Assembly: GCF_900156535.1 (NCBI RefSeq)
Contig: NZ_FTNV01000005.1
Span: forward strand, 1-64,000
DNA length: 64,000 nucleotides
Source: Roseovarius nanhaiticus
Lineage (GTDB): Bacteria > Pseudomonadota > Alphaproteobacteria > Rhodobacterales > Rhodobacteraceae
Direction: 5' to 3'
Part shown: piece by piece, positions 16,771-27,400 of the stretch
Layout of the letters: each line of letters opens with the position of its first letter
Position numbering within the stretch: the first letter of the stretch is position 1
The notes under the pieces: model-generated
What the model saw: the letters and a program-made list of their open reading frames with translations, nothing else
What the model was told of the DNA's origin: nothing
The model's database searches: none
Made by a program: the position numbers and the translations under genes

Positions 16771-19700
16771 ATGCTTTCCGAAACCGTGAACATTGGACGC
16801 CGATTCCAAAGATCGATCAAAATTGATAGCGATTACAATGACCTCAACGCTCTTGAGGGATTTGTCTGCCCAAAATCGTCAGTCGATGTTCTTCAGGCGG
16901 TGGCGCACCATGTCTTCGATACAGGGCATGGAGCGTTTACTTGGACGGGCCCTTACGGCAGCGGAAAGTCGAGTCTTGTCGTAGCGATGAGCGCATTGCT
17001 TGGAGGCGAAGATGAGTTTCGCTCGAAGGCCGAGGCGGCCATCGGTCGCAATGCGGCAGATGCAATTCTCGAAGCTCTCCCCCCGAAATCGAAAGGCTGG
17101 CAGGTTTTGCCGGTTGTAGGCAAGCGTGCGAGCGCGGTGGACATCATTGGGCGCGCCATTGAAGAGGCCGGGCTGGGTGACTGTCCTGAAACGGGAAAAT
17201 GGACGGATGATGCTGTCGTGGCCACGCTTAAGGCTTCTGCAGCAAAGGCACCGCGCAGCCATGGCGGTGTTGTCCTTTTTATCGATGAGATGGGTAAGTT
17301 TCTAGAAGCCGCCGCTCAAGATGGCACCGATGTCTACATCTTTCAGCTCCTCGCAGAAGCTGCCTCACGTAGTAAAGGACGCTTTATCGTCATCGGTATT
17401 CTGCATCAGGCTTTCGAGGACTATGCCAACCGGCTGTCGCGAGAAATGCGCGACGAGTGGTCGAAGATTCAAGGACGCTTTATCGATCTCGCCGTGAATG
17501 CGGCAGGAGAAGAGCAAATCGAGCTCATCTCTCGTGCAATTGAGAACGGGCGCGCGCTAACAAAACCTGGTTCACTCTCGGTGACGGTTGCCGACGAGAT
17601 TAAGCGTCAACGACCGGCAGCGTCACGGCACCTCTCCGAAACGCTTGAGGGATGCTGGCCGCTTCATCCCGTTGTGGCCTGTCTTCTTGGTCCGATCTCC
17701 CGGCGGCGCTTCGGCCAAAACCAGCGCAGTATCTTCGGCTTCCTCAATTCAGCAGAGCCGCACGGTTTTCAGGATTTCATCCGTCACAATGACGCGGGCG
17801 TCTTATATGAGCCGGACCGGTTATGGGATTACCTTCGGGTTAATCTAGAGCCTTCTATTCTCGCGTCTCCGGACGGTCATCGCTGGGCAATGGCTGCCGA
17901 GGCGGTAGAGCGCTGTGAAGCTTTGGGGGGAAGTGAGTTTCACATTCGCCTCTTAAAGACAATCGCGCTGATTGACCTCTTCAAAGAACGTTCAGGGCTC
18001 ACGCCCACTGACAGCTTGCTATCCGCCTGTCTGCCGGAGGCATCGAAAAAGACGGTGAAGGATGCACTCGGGCAGCTTAAGAAGTGGTCTCTTGTGATCT
18101 TCCGGAAGTTCGCCGACGCCTACGCAATTTATGCTGGCAGCGATTTCGACATTGATCGCGCAATCGAGGATGCGCTTCAGCGCGTTCGAGAGGTTGATTT
18201 CGCGGCGCTCAAAAAGCTGGCAGGACTTCAGCCCATTCTTGCCAAGCGGCACTACCATGATACTGGCGCCCTACGCTGGTTTGATGTCGAAGTGGCACCT
18301 TTGAATGGCCTGATCGAACGCGCCGCAGCTTACGTACCCAAGTCAGGCACAATTGGTGCCTTCCTTCTTGCGATCCCCACGGTAGGTGAAAGCCAAGAAA
18401 TCGCCGAGAAGCTGTGCCGTGAGGCGGCGCGTGAATCCAAGGACTGGGATGTTGTCGCGGGCCTGTCGCAGCGCGCATGGGTAATCGTCGATCTCGCAAG
18501 AGAGCTTATCGCGCTCAGTGAAGTACAAGAAGAGCATCCTGACCTCGCTGGCGATACCGTTGCGCAGCGCGAAGTGCAGGCGAGAAGAACGGCTCTTCAA
18601 GGTCAGCTCGAAGAAGAACTTAGGACAGCCTTTGACCATGCGACCTGGTACCTGAAGAACCACAAGCCGCAGAAATGGGATCAGGCCGAAATCAACAATG
18701 CCGCCTCTGATTTGGCCGCCAAGCGCTTCCCGCTCTCGCCAAAGATCAACAATGAGCTCCTTAACCGCATCAAGCCATCGAGTAACGCCGTAGCCGCCCA
18801 GAATGCGCTATTGCGCGCGATGGTCGGCCGAGAAGGTGATGAGCGCCTTGGCATAGAGGGGTATCCTGCTGAAGGCGGCCTATTTGCTTCCATCCTAGAA
18901 GCGACCGGATTGTACGGAAAGGTAAGTGGCGCCTGGCAGTTCCGCGCGCCGTCGAAAAAAAGCGATCCGAGCAATCTTAATCCGCTTTGGGAAGCCGCCT
19001 CGGAGCACCTGAGAGAGGCAAAGGACAGAACGGTTACCGTATCTGAGCTCTACGATCTCTGGGGTAAGCCACCCTTCGGCCTAAAAGAAGGGCTGAAGCC
19101 AGTTATGGTCGTGGCCTTTATCCTCACACAAAGAGAGAACGTCGCCCTGTATCGCGAGGGTATCTTCCAAGCGCGGTTTAAGGATATCGATGTTGAAATC
19201 CTCGCCAAAGATTCTGGTGAGATACAGCTCCGCTGGATGGACCTTTCCGATCTATCTCGTAGGTTGCTATCGAGCATGGCTGAAGTCGTGCGCGATCTCG
19301 ATGCCTCAAACAGTCTGGCACACCTTGCGCCTATCGACGTCGCCCGCGGCCTCATTGCCATATTCGACAAGCTGCACCCGTGGACAAAGCGGACCATGCA
19401 GTTGTCCTCTAACGCAACGCGGGTGCGCGATCTGTTCAAGCACGCAAACGATCCGAACAAGTTCTTGTTCGACGACATTCCTACCGCATTCGGCGGGCGC
19501 GGCGCACTCGACGAGGAAAACGATCTCCAGAGTATCGTTAAGGATGTACGCGAAGGGCTAGAAGAGCTTGTCGCCTCATACCCGTCGATGCTGCGACGTC
19601 TGCATGATCTCATGCTGGCCGAGCTTCAGGTGCCTAACGCCTCACCGCAGGCTCTCGGAGAGCTGCGCGCACGGGCAGAGAACATCCGTGAGATCGGCGG

Positions 19701-20157
19701 CGACTTCCGTCTGAATGCCTTTATCGGAAGGCTTTCTCAGTTTGAAGGGACAGAACAAGACCTAGAAGGCATTGCAAGTTTGGCAGCAAATAAGCCGCCG
19801 CGTGACTGGACCGATCCCGACCTCGATCGCGCTTCCGTCGAGCTTGCAGACTTTTCGCAGAGATTTATTCGGGCGGAGAACTTCGCGCGGGTAAAAGGCC
19901 GGACCGACAAGCGAAGCTCAATGGCGGTTGTCGTTGGTCTCAACGGCCGACCCGCTCCCATGCACGCCGAGTTTGAAGTGTCAGAAGCCGAGCGCAAGAA
20001 GGTCGAAGACATAATCAAAAGACTTGAAGATGTCATCGATGTCGAGGCCCCGAAGAACCGCCATCTGCTTCTTGCAGCACTCGCGGAGTTGAGTTCCCGC
20101 TACATGAGTGACGAAAAAATTGATGGCAACAAAATGGAAGTGGAACGAGTAGTATAA
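16771..20157 (+). CDS. sspC: SspC, large P-loop ATPase of the phosphorothioation complex
   Basis: 1128 residues. Walker A is GPYGSGKSS at residues 60-68, and Walker B is VVLFIDEMGKFLE at about 167-179, which is typical of STAND-like/AAA ATPases in defence loci. The long remainder is helical without further recognised domains. SspC is thought to provide ATP-driven DNA handling for the SspB nickase and the SspD sulfur transferase. Its stop overlaps the sspD start by one base (TAATG), consistent with strict co-translation. Confidence 0.88.
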   Translation: MLSETVNIGRRFQRSIKIDSDYNDLNALEGFVCPKSSVDVLQAVAHHVFDTGHGAFTWTGPYGSGKSSLVVAMSALLGGEDEFRSKAEAAIGRNAADAILEALPPKSKGWQVLPVVGKRASAVDIIGRAIEEAGLGDCPETGKWTDDAVVATLKASAAKAPRSHGGVVLFIDEMGKFLEAAAQDGTDVYIFQLLAEAASRSKGRFIVIGILHQAFEDYANRLSREMRDEWSKIQGRFIDLAVNAAGEEQIELISRAIENGRALTKPGSLSVTVADEIKRQRPAASRHLSETLEGCWPLHPVVACLLGPISRRRFGQNQRSIFGFLNSAEPHGFQDFIRHNDAGVLYEPDRLWDYLRVNLEPSILASPDGHRWAMAAEAVERCEALGGSEFHIRLLKTIALIDLFKERSGLTPTDSLLSACLPEASKKTVKDALGQLKKWSLVIFRKFADAYAIYAGSDFDIDRAIEDALQRVREVDFAALKKLAGLQPILAKRHYHDTGALRWFDVEVAPLNGLIERAAAYVPKSGTIGAFLLAIPTVGESQEIAEKLCREAARESKDWDVVAGLSQRAWVIVDLARELIALSEVQEEHPDLAGDTVAQREVQARRTALQGQLEEELRTAFDHATWYLKNHKPQKWDQAEINNAASDLAAKRFPLSPKINNELLNRIKPSSNAVAAQNALLRAMVGREGDERLGIEGYPAEGGLFASILEATGLYGKVSGAWQFRAPSKKSDPSNLNPLWEAASEHLREAKDRTVTVSELYDLWGKPPFGLKEGLKPVMVVAFILTQRENVALYREGIFQARFKDIDVEILAKDSGEIQLRWMDLSDLSRRLLSSMAEVVRDLDASNSLAHLAPIDVARGLIAIFDKLHPWTKRTMQLSSNATRVRDLFKHANDPNKFLFDDIPTAFGGRGALDEENDLQSIVKDVREGLEELVASYPSMLRRLHDLMLAELQVPNASPQALGELRARAENIREIGGDFRLNAFIGRLSQFEGTEQDLEGIASLAANKPPRDWTDPDLDRASVELADFSQRFIRAENFARVKGRTDKRSSMAVVVGLNGRPAPMHAEFEVSEAERKKVEDIIKRLEDVIDVEAPKNRHLLLAALAELSSRYMSDEKIDGNKMEVERVV

Positions 20158-20996
20158 TGAGTGATGCCGAAGCAAAGCATGTTTTGGGCTTATCGGGTGG
20201 CAAGGACAGCGCTGCTCTCGCAGTCTATATGCGCCAGCACCACCCAGAGCTTGATATCGATTATTTCTTTACCGATACGGGCAAAGAACTCCCAGAAGTC
20301 TACGAATTCCTTGGGCGACTCGAAGGGTTTCTTGGGAAGTCAATTTTGAGACTAAATCCTGACAGAGACTTCGACTTCTGGCTCAAACAGTACAATAACT
20401 TCCTGCCATCACCGCAAACGCGTTGGTGCACGAGGCAACTAAAGCTTAGACCATTCGAGCAATGGCTCAAGCCGATGCTGGAACAAGGACAAAAGGTCTA
20501 CAGCTACGTCGCCATTCGCGGGGACGAGGAGTACCGGGAAGGTTATAGTTCCAAGCATAAAAATCTAAAGATCGTTCTGCCATTCAAAGACGATGGCATT
20601 GATAAGCCAGGTGTTCATGAAATCCTTGAATCATCAGGCTTAGGTCTACCCAAATACTATGATTGGCGCTCGCGTAGCGGCTGCACGTTTTGCTTTTACC
20701 AGCAGAAGATCGAGTGGGTCCGCTTGAAAGAGCAGCATCCAGAAGCCTTCGAGGAAGCAAAGACCTATGAGAAAAACGCCGTGGAGAATGACTCACCCTT
20801 CACTTGGAGCCAAGGGGAGTCACTTGATGAGCTGACAGAGCCTGAACGCGTAAGGCAGATTAAAGAAGACTACGAGAAGCGGCTTGAACGGGCGAAAGCA
20901 AAAAGGCAGCAGAACCCCCTTCGCGATGAACCGGATAGTCTCGACATTGATGAACTATACGGTCAGGCGAAGGGCTGTCTTGCCTGCCATAAATAA
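20157..20996 (+). CDS. sspD: SspD, PAPS-reductase-like ATP pyrophosphatase
   Basis: 279 residues. The PP-loop GLSGGKDSAALAVYM (residues about 11-25) is the ATP-pyrophosphatase signature. RWCTRQLK and SGCTFCFYQQKIEW carry cysteines expected to hold an iron-sulfur cluster or relay sulfur, and a further CxxC (GCLACHK) ends the protein. By family knowledge it activates the DNA phosphate and inserts the sulfur supplied by SspA. It resembles DndC, but the DUF4007 and SspC neighbours point to the single-strand Ssp pathway. Confidence 0.9.
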   Translation: MSDAEAKHVLGLSGGKDSAALAVYMRQHHPELDIDYFFTDTGKELPEVYEFLGRLEGFLGKSILRLNPDRDFDFWLKQYNNFLPSPQTRWCTRQLKLRPFEQWLKPMLEQGQKVYSYVAIRGDEEYREGYSSKHKNLKIVLPFKDDGIDKPGVHEILESSGLGLPKYYDWRSRSGCTFCFYQQKIEWVRLKEQHPEAFEEAKTYEKNAVENDSPFTWSQGESLDELTEPERVRQIKEDYEKRLERAKAKRQQNPLRDEPDSLDIDELYGQAKGCLACHK

Positions 20997-21077
20997 TTGA
21001 TTTTAGATAATAAAAGTGGCAGGATCGATGCCGCGTTCACAATAAAGATGAGCGATAGGGAGGGCGAGTAGCGGACT

Positions 21078-22910
21078 ATGACGCACACAAACAAATTTGT
21101 AGATTTCTTGCGCCATTACGGTCCGATTTCTGCAACGGACAACATGTATGACGAGCTCATCCAAGCTGAGATTGATCGGAAAGGTATAGTGCCCCCAATC
21201 CAGATAACGCCGTCCAAACTTCCAGCAATACTTGAGAACTTTCGATCAAACGTGCCTAGGTCAGTGGTGCTCACTGGGACTGCTGGCGATGGGAAGACCT
21301 ACCACTGCCGACGCGTGTTTGAAGAATTCGCTGATAATCCGCAGGAATGGCAAAAAGGCGAAAAGATTGTTTCCCTGCCACTTTCTGGGTCAGGAAAAAC
21401 ACTTCGTATTGTCAAAGACCTCAGCGAACTGACGACAACCGAAAAAAACGATCTTCTACCCGGTTTCATGGATGCGATTGGCGATCAAAACTCTCCTAAT
21501 GTTTATTTGGTAGCCGCGAACGATGGGCAGTTACTTGCGTCCTTGCGCGATTGGGCCGAGGCAAATGGTGAAGAGGCCTTCCGCACATTTGTCTCGATTG
21601 AGTCCATGCTTGTGACGGACAAGACCACCCGCGATGATCTCTCGCTCGACCTCTATAATCTCTCGCGCCTTGACGCAGCCAAGCATTTTCTTGCCATCAT
21701 CGAACAGATTGTTGAGCATCCACAATGGGATAACTGCTTAGGGTGCGAGCTGCTTGATGCCGATGGAAACACACGCTGCCCGATCCGTATCAACAGGGAT
21801 AGATTGCGCGCAAATGGCGGAGAGTCCCTTTTCCAGACGCGCCTCTCTCAGCTTCTCAGCCTTGCGCGGGCCAATCGCACGCACTTGCCCATCCGTGACC
21901 TTCTGCTCCTTAGTGTAAACATTCTGCTCGGTGACCGGGCGTCATCAAGCTTGCTGACGTGCCGGAAAGCCAAGAACCGTGCCGAGACGGACAACTACCG
22001 GATGACAAATCCCTACACGAATGTTTTTGGCGCTAATCTTCCCGAGAGACAACGTCAGCAATACCAGGCATTTACGGCGCTAGAGGGCTTCGGTGTCGGC
22101 CGAGAGACCGACAACCAAATCGATAACCTTCTTATCTATGGACGCTATAACAACGAAACGATCTTTGCTTCGCACATCGGGAGTGACCACTTCTACGGCG
22201 CAGATGCATACGCCCCTTTTCTCAGGGACTATCTCGAAGGCGAGCGAGAAAACATCACTGAGTTCATGAGAGCCTTGGCGAGGCAGCGCCAGAGACTATT
22301 TTTTACACTTCCGGATGACGGTGAGTTGAAGCCCTGGTCATTAAGTGTCTACCGCTCAGCTGATCTGTTCTTGGAATTTGGCCGGAGACTAACTGATAAG
22401 GCCGACATCTCTCGCATTTCTGAACTCTTGGTGCGGGGGCTCAACCGCACATTCTGCGGTATGATGATCGACGACGGCACGAAGCTCTATCTCTCCTCAT
22501 CCGGCGGGGATGGACGCGGGCGCATAGCATCAATCCTTGAACACGAGTTGAGCGCGAGCCCGCAGCGACGTGATCCATACGTTCGTCTTTCACTAGCGTC
22601 CGATGACTTCACTCCCATTGTGCAAGTTATCGATCCAGCCGGAAGGCCTGAGACAGTCGTCGACCAGCTTGAACTACAACTTACACATTTTGAATACCTG
22701 ATCCGCGTCGCACGCGGCAGCCTGCCCGCGAGCTTCTCTCGTCAGTGCTATGAGGACTTTTTGGATTTCAAGCTTCGGCTGATCGAGCGGCTCGACCAAA
22801 TAATGGGGGCGCAGCCTGTGCAAGGCGAAGTGAGCCTTCGCGCCATTACTGTCGACCCAAGGGGGCGGCCGCAACCCGACAATATTCGCGTTCGTGTAGG
22901 TGACGCATGA
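21078..22910 (+). CDS. sspF: SspF, P-loop protein of the SspFGH effector
   Basis: 610 residues. Walker A is GTAGDGKT at residues 67-74, preceded by SVVLT. A possible zinc knuckle, CLGCELLDADGNTRC, lies near residue 218. The rest is not recognisable by eye. It opens the second transcript of the island after an 81-bp gap with GGGAGGG upstream of the ATG, and overlaps sspG by four bases. In described SspABCD-SspFGH systems these three proteins damage DNA lacking phosphorothioates and suppress phage replication. Confidence 0.82.
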   Translation: MTHTNKFVDFLRHYGPISATDNMYDELIQAEIDRKGIVPPIQITPSKLPAILENFRSNVPRSVVLTGTAGDGKTYHCRRVFEEFADNPQEWQKGEKIVSLPLSGSGKTLRIVKDLSELTTTEKNDLLPGFMDAIGDQNSPNVYLVAANDGQLLASLRDWAEANGEEAFRTFVSIESMLVTDKTTRDDLSLDLYNLSRLDAAKHFLAIIEQIVEHPQWDNCLGCELLDADGNTRCPIRINRDRLRANGGESLFQTRLSQLLSLARANRTHLPIRDLLLLSVNILLGDRASSSLLTCRKAKNRAETDNYRMTNPYTNVFGANLPERQRQQYQAFTALEGFGVGRETDNQIDNLLIYGRYNNETIFASHIGSDHFYGADAYAPFLRDYLEGERENITEFMRALARQRQRLFFTLPDDGELKPWSLSVYRSADLFLEFGRRLTDKADISRISELLVRGLNRTFCGMMIDDGTKLYLSSSGGDGRGRIASILEHELSASPQRRDPYVRLSLASDDFTPIVQVIDPAGRPETVVDQLELQLTHFEYLIRVARGSLPASFSRQCYEDFLDFKLRLIERLDQIMGAQPVQGEVSLRAITVDPRGRPQPDNIRVRVGDA

Positions 22911-24433
22911 CACGACTTGATACTCCAACACAGTACAAAGGCATTAAAGTCTGGGTTGACGAGGCGATCTGGGGACATCGTTTTTATAACGATCAGACCC
23001 CTTGGCTTGTTTTTCTGGAGTTCCTGTCCGTCTTTCGATCCCGTGATCAAGTTCAGCACGGTCTAGCTGAGGTTCGAAATGAAGGCGCACACGAGCAGTT
23101 CACCTATGACACGCCGAGGCTGATACCCTTGCGTGAGCTAATCTTTAGCAACCCCCATATCCAGCATATTGATGCAAGTGAAAAGCTGGACGGTGAGAAA
23201 TGGGACGCCTGGCTCAAGCAATTCGAGAGCGATCAAAGTTTCGCTTTTTTGCGAGACCGATGTGGCGAGTTTTCTGAGCTCGCAAGGATTGTCGAACTCT
23301 TCCAAAACACCGCTGTTGAACCACACAGGCAACGGAGATGGACAAGCCGCTTTTTGTTCCCTTACGGCCCCTATTGCCTTTACGCTGACTTGCCAAACAA
23401 TCCCAATAGTAGTCCTGATAGACGCTTTTTCGCGCGTGGCGGGGAACTGTTGTACTTGATGCTCTCCCGCAGTGGCCAAGGCCCCGAAATCGCCAAGTTG
23501 ATTGGCGAGAAGATTCTACGGAGCGATAATTCCTGGAACCGCGTCGCTAAGGCACTACTCCCCGACGACCATCGGATCGATGCCAACTCCGTTACTGGAG
23601 GTATAGGCTATCTACCATTTGCTCAGCGCGATGAATATAAAGAGCTTGCAAAGACATGGCTTCAGCTTCTTAGCCTTGATCTTCCAGGTAATGCAGTCAT
23701 CGACCCCTTGGTGCGTCTTTCTGCGCTGCACATGCTCATCTACATGCTGCGTAGATCAATCGAAGAAACCGGTGATCAAGGCGAGCCTAGGTTTGTCCTT
23801 GAAATTCCAGCACCCAAAAAGACAACTCTATTCGAGATTTCAGCCGAGAACCTGCGCGCCAACCGCATGCTCACAAATCGAGCCGTTCGCGCGTACATAG
23901 ACAGCGCGAAGAACGCCCCTGATTGGGAAGAAGCCTTGCAGAAGCGCGCGCCTGCTGACGCCGTTAGAGAGTACCTAACTGAGCGTTTTCAATGGGACCC
24001 GGAAGATGGTCCGGCCTCGGGCGACCCAGAGACGATCTTCAATGCCCTGAGAAGCTACGCTGAGAAACGGCATTCACAACACGTTTCAAAGGTGCATTTG
24101 GAATGGATGCGTCAAATCGGACTTGCTGTTTCTCGCCGAGGTGTGGGGACCTGGTACGCGCCCAATGATTCCCTCATCAAAGCGTTGGTTATGTGTACAG
24201 TTGATGGTGAGCGAGAAGAATATCATCGCTTTCTCGCCAAGCTTTACGACAGGTTTCGAATCGTAATCGCAGCTCCTGAAGCTGAAAAGGCTTACGGTCA
24301 GCTTCCGACGGATCAGTATGCGTTTTCACAGAACGCGCAGCGTCTTGAACAACGCCTTAGGACGTTGGGCTTGCTTCGGCGCCTGTCAGATGACTGCGCA
24401 TATGTCGAAAACCCGTTCAGGAGGCCACTATGA
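22907..24433 (+). CDS. sspG: SspG, middle subunit of the SspFGH effector
   Basis: 508 residues with no motif I can identify. It begins KVWVDEAIWGHRFYNDQTPWLVFLEFL and is rich in aromatic and charged residues, as expected for a soluble helical partner protein. The assignment rests on size and on its place between the P-loop protein and the giant FtsK-like protein, with ATGA overlaps on both sides. Those overlaps imply stoichiometric co-translation of the three effector subunits. Confidence 0.75.
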   Translation: MTRLDTPTQYKGIKVWVDEAIWGHRFYNDQTPWLVFLEFLSVFRSRDQVQHGLAEVRNEGAHEQFTYDTPRLIPLRELIFSNPHIQHIDASEKLDGEKWDAWLKQFESDQSFAFLRDRCGEFSELARIVELFQNTAVEPHRQRRWTSRFLFPYGPYCLYADLPNNPNSSPDRRFFARGGELLYLMLSRSGQGPEIAKLIGEKILRSDNSWNRVAKALLPDDHRIDANSVTGGIGYLPFAQRDEYKELAKTWLQLLSLDLPGNAVIDPLVRLSALHMLIYMLRRSIEETGDQGEPRFVLEIPAPKKTTLFEISAENLRANRMLTNRAVRAYIDSAKNAPDWEEALQKRAPADAVREYLTERFQWDPEDGPASGDPETIFNALRSYAEKRHSQHVSKVHLEWMRQIGLAVSRRGVGTWYAPNDSLIKALVMCTVDGEREEYHRFLAKLYDRFRIVIAAPEAEKAYGQLPTDQYAFSQNAQRLEQRLRTLGLLRRLSDDCAYVENPFRRPL

Positions 24434-27400
24434 CTAGGACCGAGCTAATCGCGGCCGTGGCAACCGCCTCATTGAAAGAGCAGTTGTCCGGGGAACCTGA
24501 GGGTACACAGCGCATATGCATGTTGGGCCTCGACGCTGAAGTCGTTCGCGCAGTGGCGCAGGCTGTAATCGCAGATGGCGAAATCTCGAACGAAGTGATG
24601 GTGAGAGTGGGCACCGTCTTCGATCCGAATGGGGATCTGCCCACGGAAACAAGGAGCGATGAGTCCATCACTCATTGGCGGCACTGCCGCCTCCCAGACG
24701 ACAAGCGCGCCGTCCTCTTTGCTGCCTCGCAGGATGAGCTGCAAAGAAACGACAAGAGCGTCGAGAAGGTGACGCGGATTGAAACTGATAAACTCAGGCT
24801 TCGATATGCGGATTGGATGCACTGCGCGGGCCTTACAGATCGGTTTCTTGATCAAAAGAAGAGAGAGCACTTAGCGGCTGCCTTGCAGGCTGCAAATGAA
24901 ACACACGCAGCGCGGACGATTGAAACCTTTTCGGCTTTCGTATTGGCAATCTCGGACAATGTTATTTCAAAAGGTATGCCTTTGCAGAAGGCGGTAGATA
25001 ATGCCCTGCCAGCACTAAGACTGCCGCGCAGCGCAGGCGACTTCGACAGAATCCCTGAAGCAAAGCGCGCGAGGAGTGCCGAGTGGGCTAAAATTTTTCG
25101 GCGACTTCATCAGAACGTTCGGCCTCTACTTGTTCGTGAAAACGAACGTGGAGACCCTATAGACGAACAGCTCGCAGAAAATCTTACTGCTGTTGGAGGT
25201 CGCCTGGAGCAACCTTCAATAGATATCATTCAACGGTTTTTGGATGATGATCTTTCTGCTGATGTCTGGCGGCAAAGCCAAGAAGACGTTGTTGAGCTCG
25301 ATTGGCGCTCCGTTTCAGAGGTTTTTTTGGGCCCTAGGCGCCCAGACCGACTTCCACTTGGCGAGAAAACCGTCAAGTTCTTTGATGATGAGTTTGATGA
25401 CTTGCTCGAAGACGATGAGCGGACCCTTCTGCTTGCTCCATTTCCAAAGGACCCCACAGACGATCTCGCAGCGTTGTTCGACCATTACCAGGAGCACATT
25501 GCACGTGATAAAGCACTCTACGCCGCTTGGGAAAAATTTGTCTTCAATAATCCAAAGCCATACTCTGACTTCTTCGTCGGTCTGATCGAGACTCTACAAA
25601 GACTCCGTGACCGAACAAACGATATCGAGCTAAAATCAAAAAAGCTGACTGTGCGTATTCCGCGCAGTCGTGAGAAGAGCTTTTGGCGCGGGAAGAACGC
25701 AGCTGTCGCCAGATATTTTGCGTTCCGTTTTCGCGGCATTGAACATCTATTCGGCTCTGACGTGACCTTTGACTTCGGAAAGATGCAGGATTTCTATTTC
25801 CCGAATGTGGACGCCGATCTTGCACGTAGCACATCCGGAGCCAAGGATGCTCGAAGTCTCAAGTTCGAAGTTGAACTCGACCCAGACGGCGCCAAAGCAA
25901 AGCTTCTCTTTATTTGGGAGATGTCCCCAGCCGCGCTCGCCTGCTCAATGGCAGATGATCTTGTCAGGATCGCGAATGCACAAGGAGACCGCGCACTTCT
26001 ACCGACAGCCGATATTGCCCGGCAATCAACGAGTGCGAAGGGGCGTATACAGCGCATCGATCTGATGGAGGTAAGCACCATCCGGGATGCGCTGAATGGC
26101 AGTAACGGTACGATGGTCGCACCCAATAGAGCCAGTGGCGACCGTAGCGAGGCTTTCCTCGGCGAACTCGACAAACTATCAGGGCTGATCTCGCCCAAAG
26201 GAAGCGCGGCCATTCGAGATGCCTTCGAAGCCTTCCGTGAAGGGTATGCCGAGGCGATCCGAGCGTGGGTTGGCACTGACGGTGAGGGTATCGCCGCTGA
26301 CAGTCTTATAACCCAGGCTAATAAATACGGTGATCTCCTTGAAGCGCTTATGGTTCATGCCAACAACGACCTTGCGCGAGAGACGCTTTGGAAAGAACTG
26401 CTGCGAGTAGGTGTTGCCAACGTTGGTGACGGCGCGTCGGCTGCGATTGTTCTTCCTTGGCACCCCCTGCGCCTTGCAGAAATCCACATCAAGGCTCACC
26501 AAACTGCTGAGCTTGTAAAGAGCGTGCTAGCAGCTGAAGAGAAGGACATATTCCGCGCCGACCTGCTCTTTGGGCAGAGAACCCTAGAGTTGCAGTCCGA
26601 CTACTATCCGGAAGTCTGTATCGGCTTCGCCGAAGATCAAGCCATCCTGCTGTCCGTTGCTGAGTCCTCTTTCGATTACAGTTTAGCGGAACAACCCCGG
26701 CGTGGTGGCAACGGCAATGTCGAGGATGCGCTTGATGTTGAGCCTGGCGTCGCCGCCAAGGCCTTCAGCGCGGTCGGGGAACAGTTCTTGAATTTGCTTC
26801 CCCACGAGCGGACAAATTTCTCGGTTGTGCTATACAATGCGGAATCTAAGGCGCTTCCGAGCGCGCTTGCGGCGGAGCTTTCTAGCAAAGTTGAGCAAGA
26901 GAACGAGCTTCAATGCGACCTTCTCCTGACGCATTCGCAGCCGATGCGGATGCGCAAGGTTTACGAACAGCAAAATGTCGCAGTCAGCGATGATACCGGT
27001 TCGGTAATGGCGAGTGAGGCCGCCCGGAACTTCCTTTCAAGACTACGTGTTGGGTTTCTTGACGAAAGCGCAGTCACTGACGACGAAGACACCCGCGCGG
27101 CCGACCTTGTCGCCCTTCAGGATGTCATCGCCCGCAACGCAGAGCTACGTTGGAAGCGCGCCCCCGGAACGCAACGTCCGGACTTGATCTCTCATGTTCC
27201 CCACCGCTGGTCTCGCCGACGTCCTGTAGGAGCTGCGGATACGGCAACTTCCGTATATTTGACAGCTCCAGTGCAGCCGCAGGTAGGCCAACGATATCTG
27301 AATGCCATTCAGCTTTTCCTCGAAGGCGACAACGCACGTGCAGAAGACGTGATCCCCGCACGTGAGGTGAACTTCAAAGACACCCACATCGCCGACGTCT

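Noticed and set aside
20157-20996. Assimilatory PAPS reductase (cysH)
   Set aside because: No sulfate-assimilation genes are nearby. The PP-loop with additional cysteine pairs and the SspB/SspC neighbours fits the DNA sulfur-modification enzyme.
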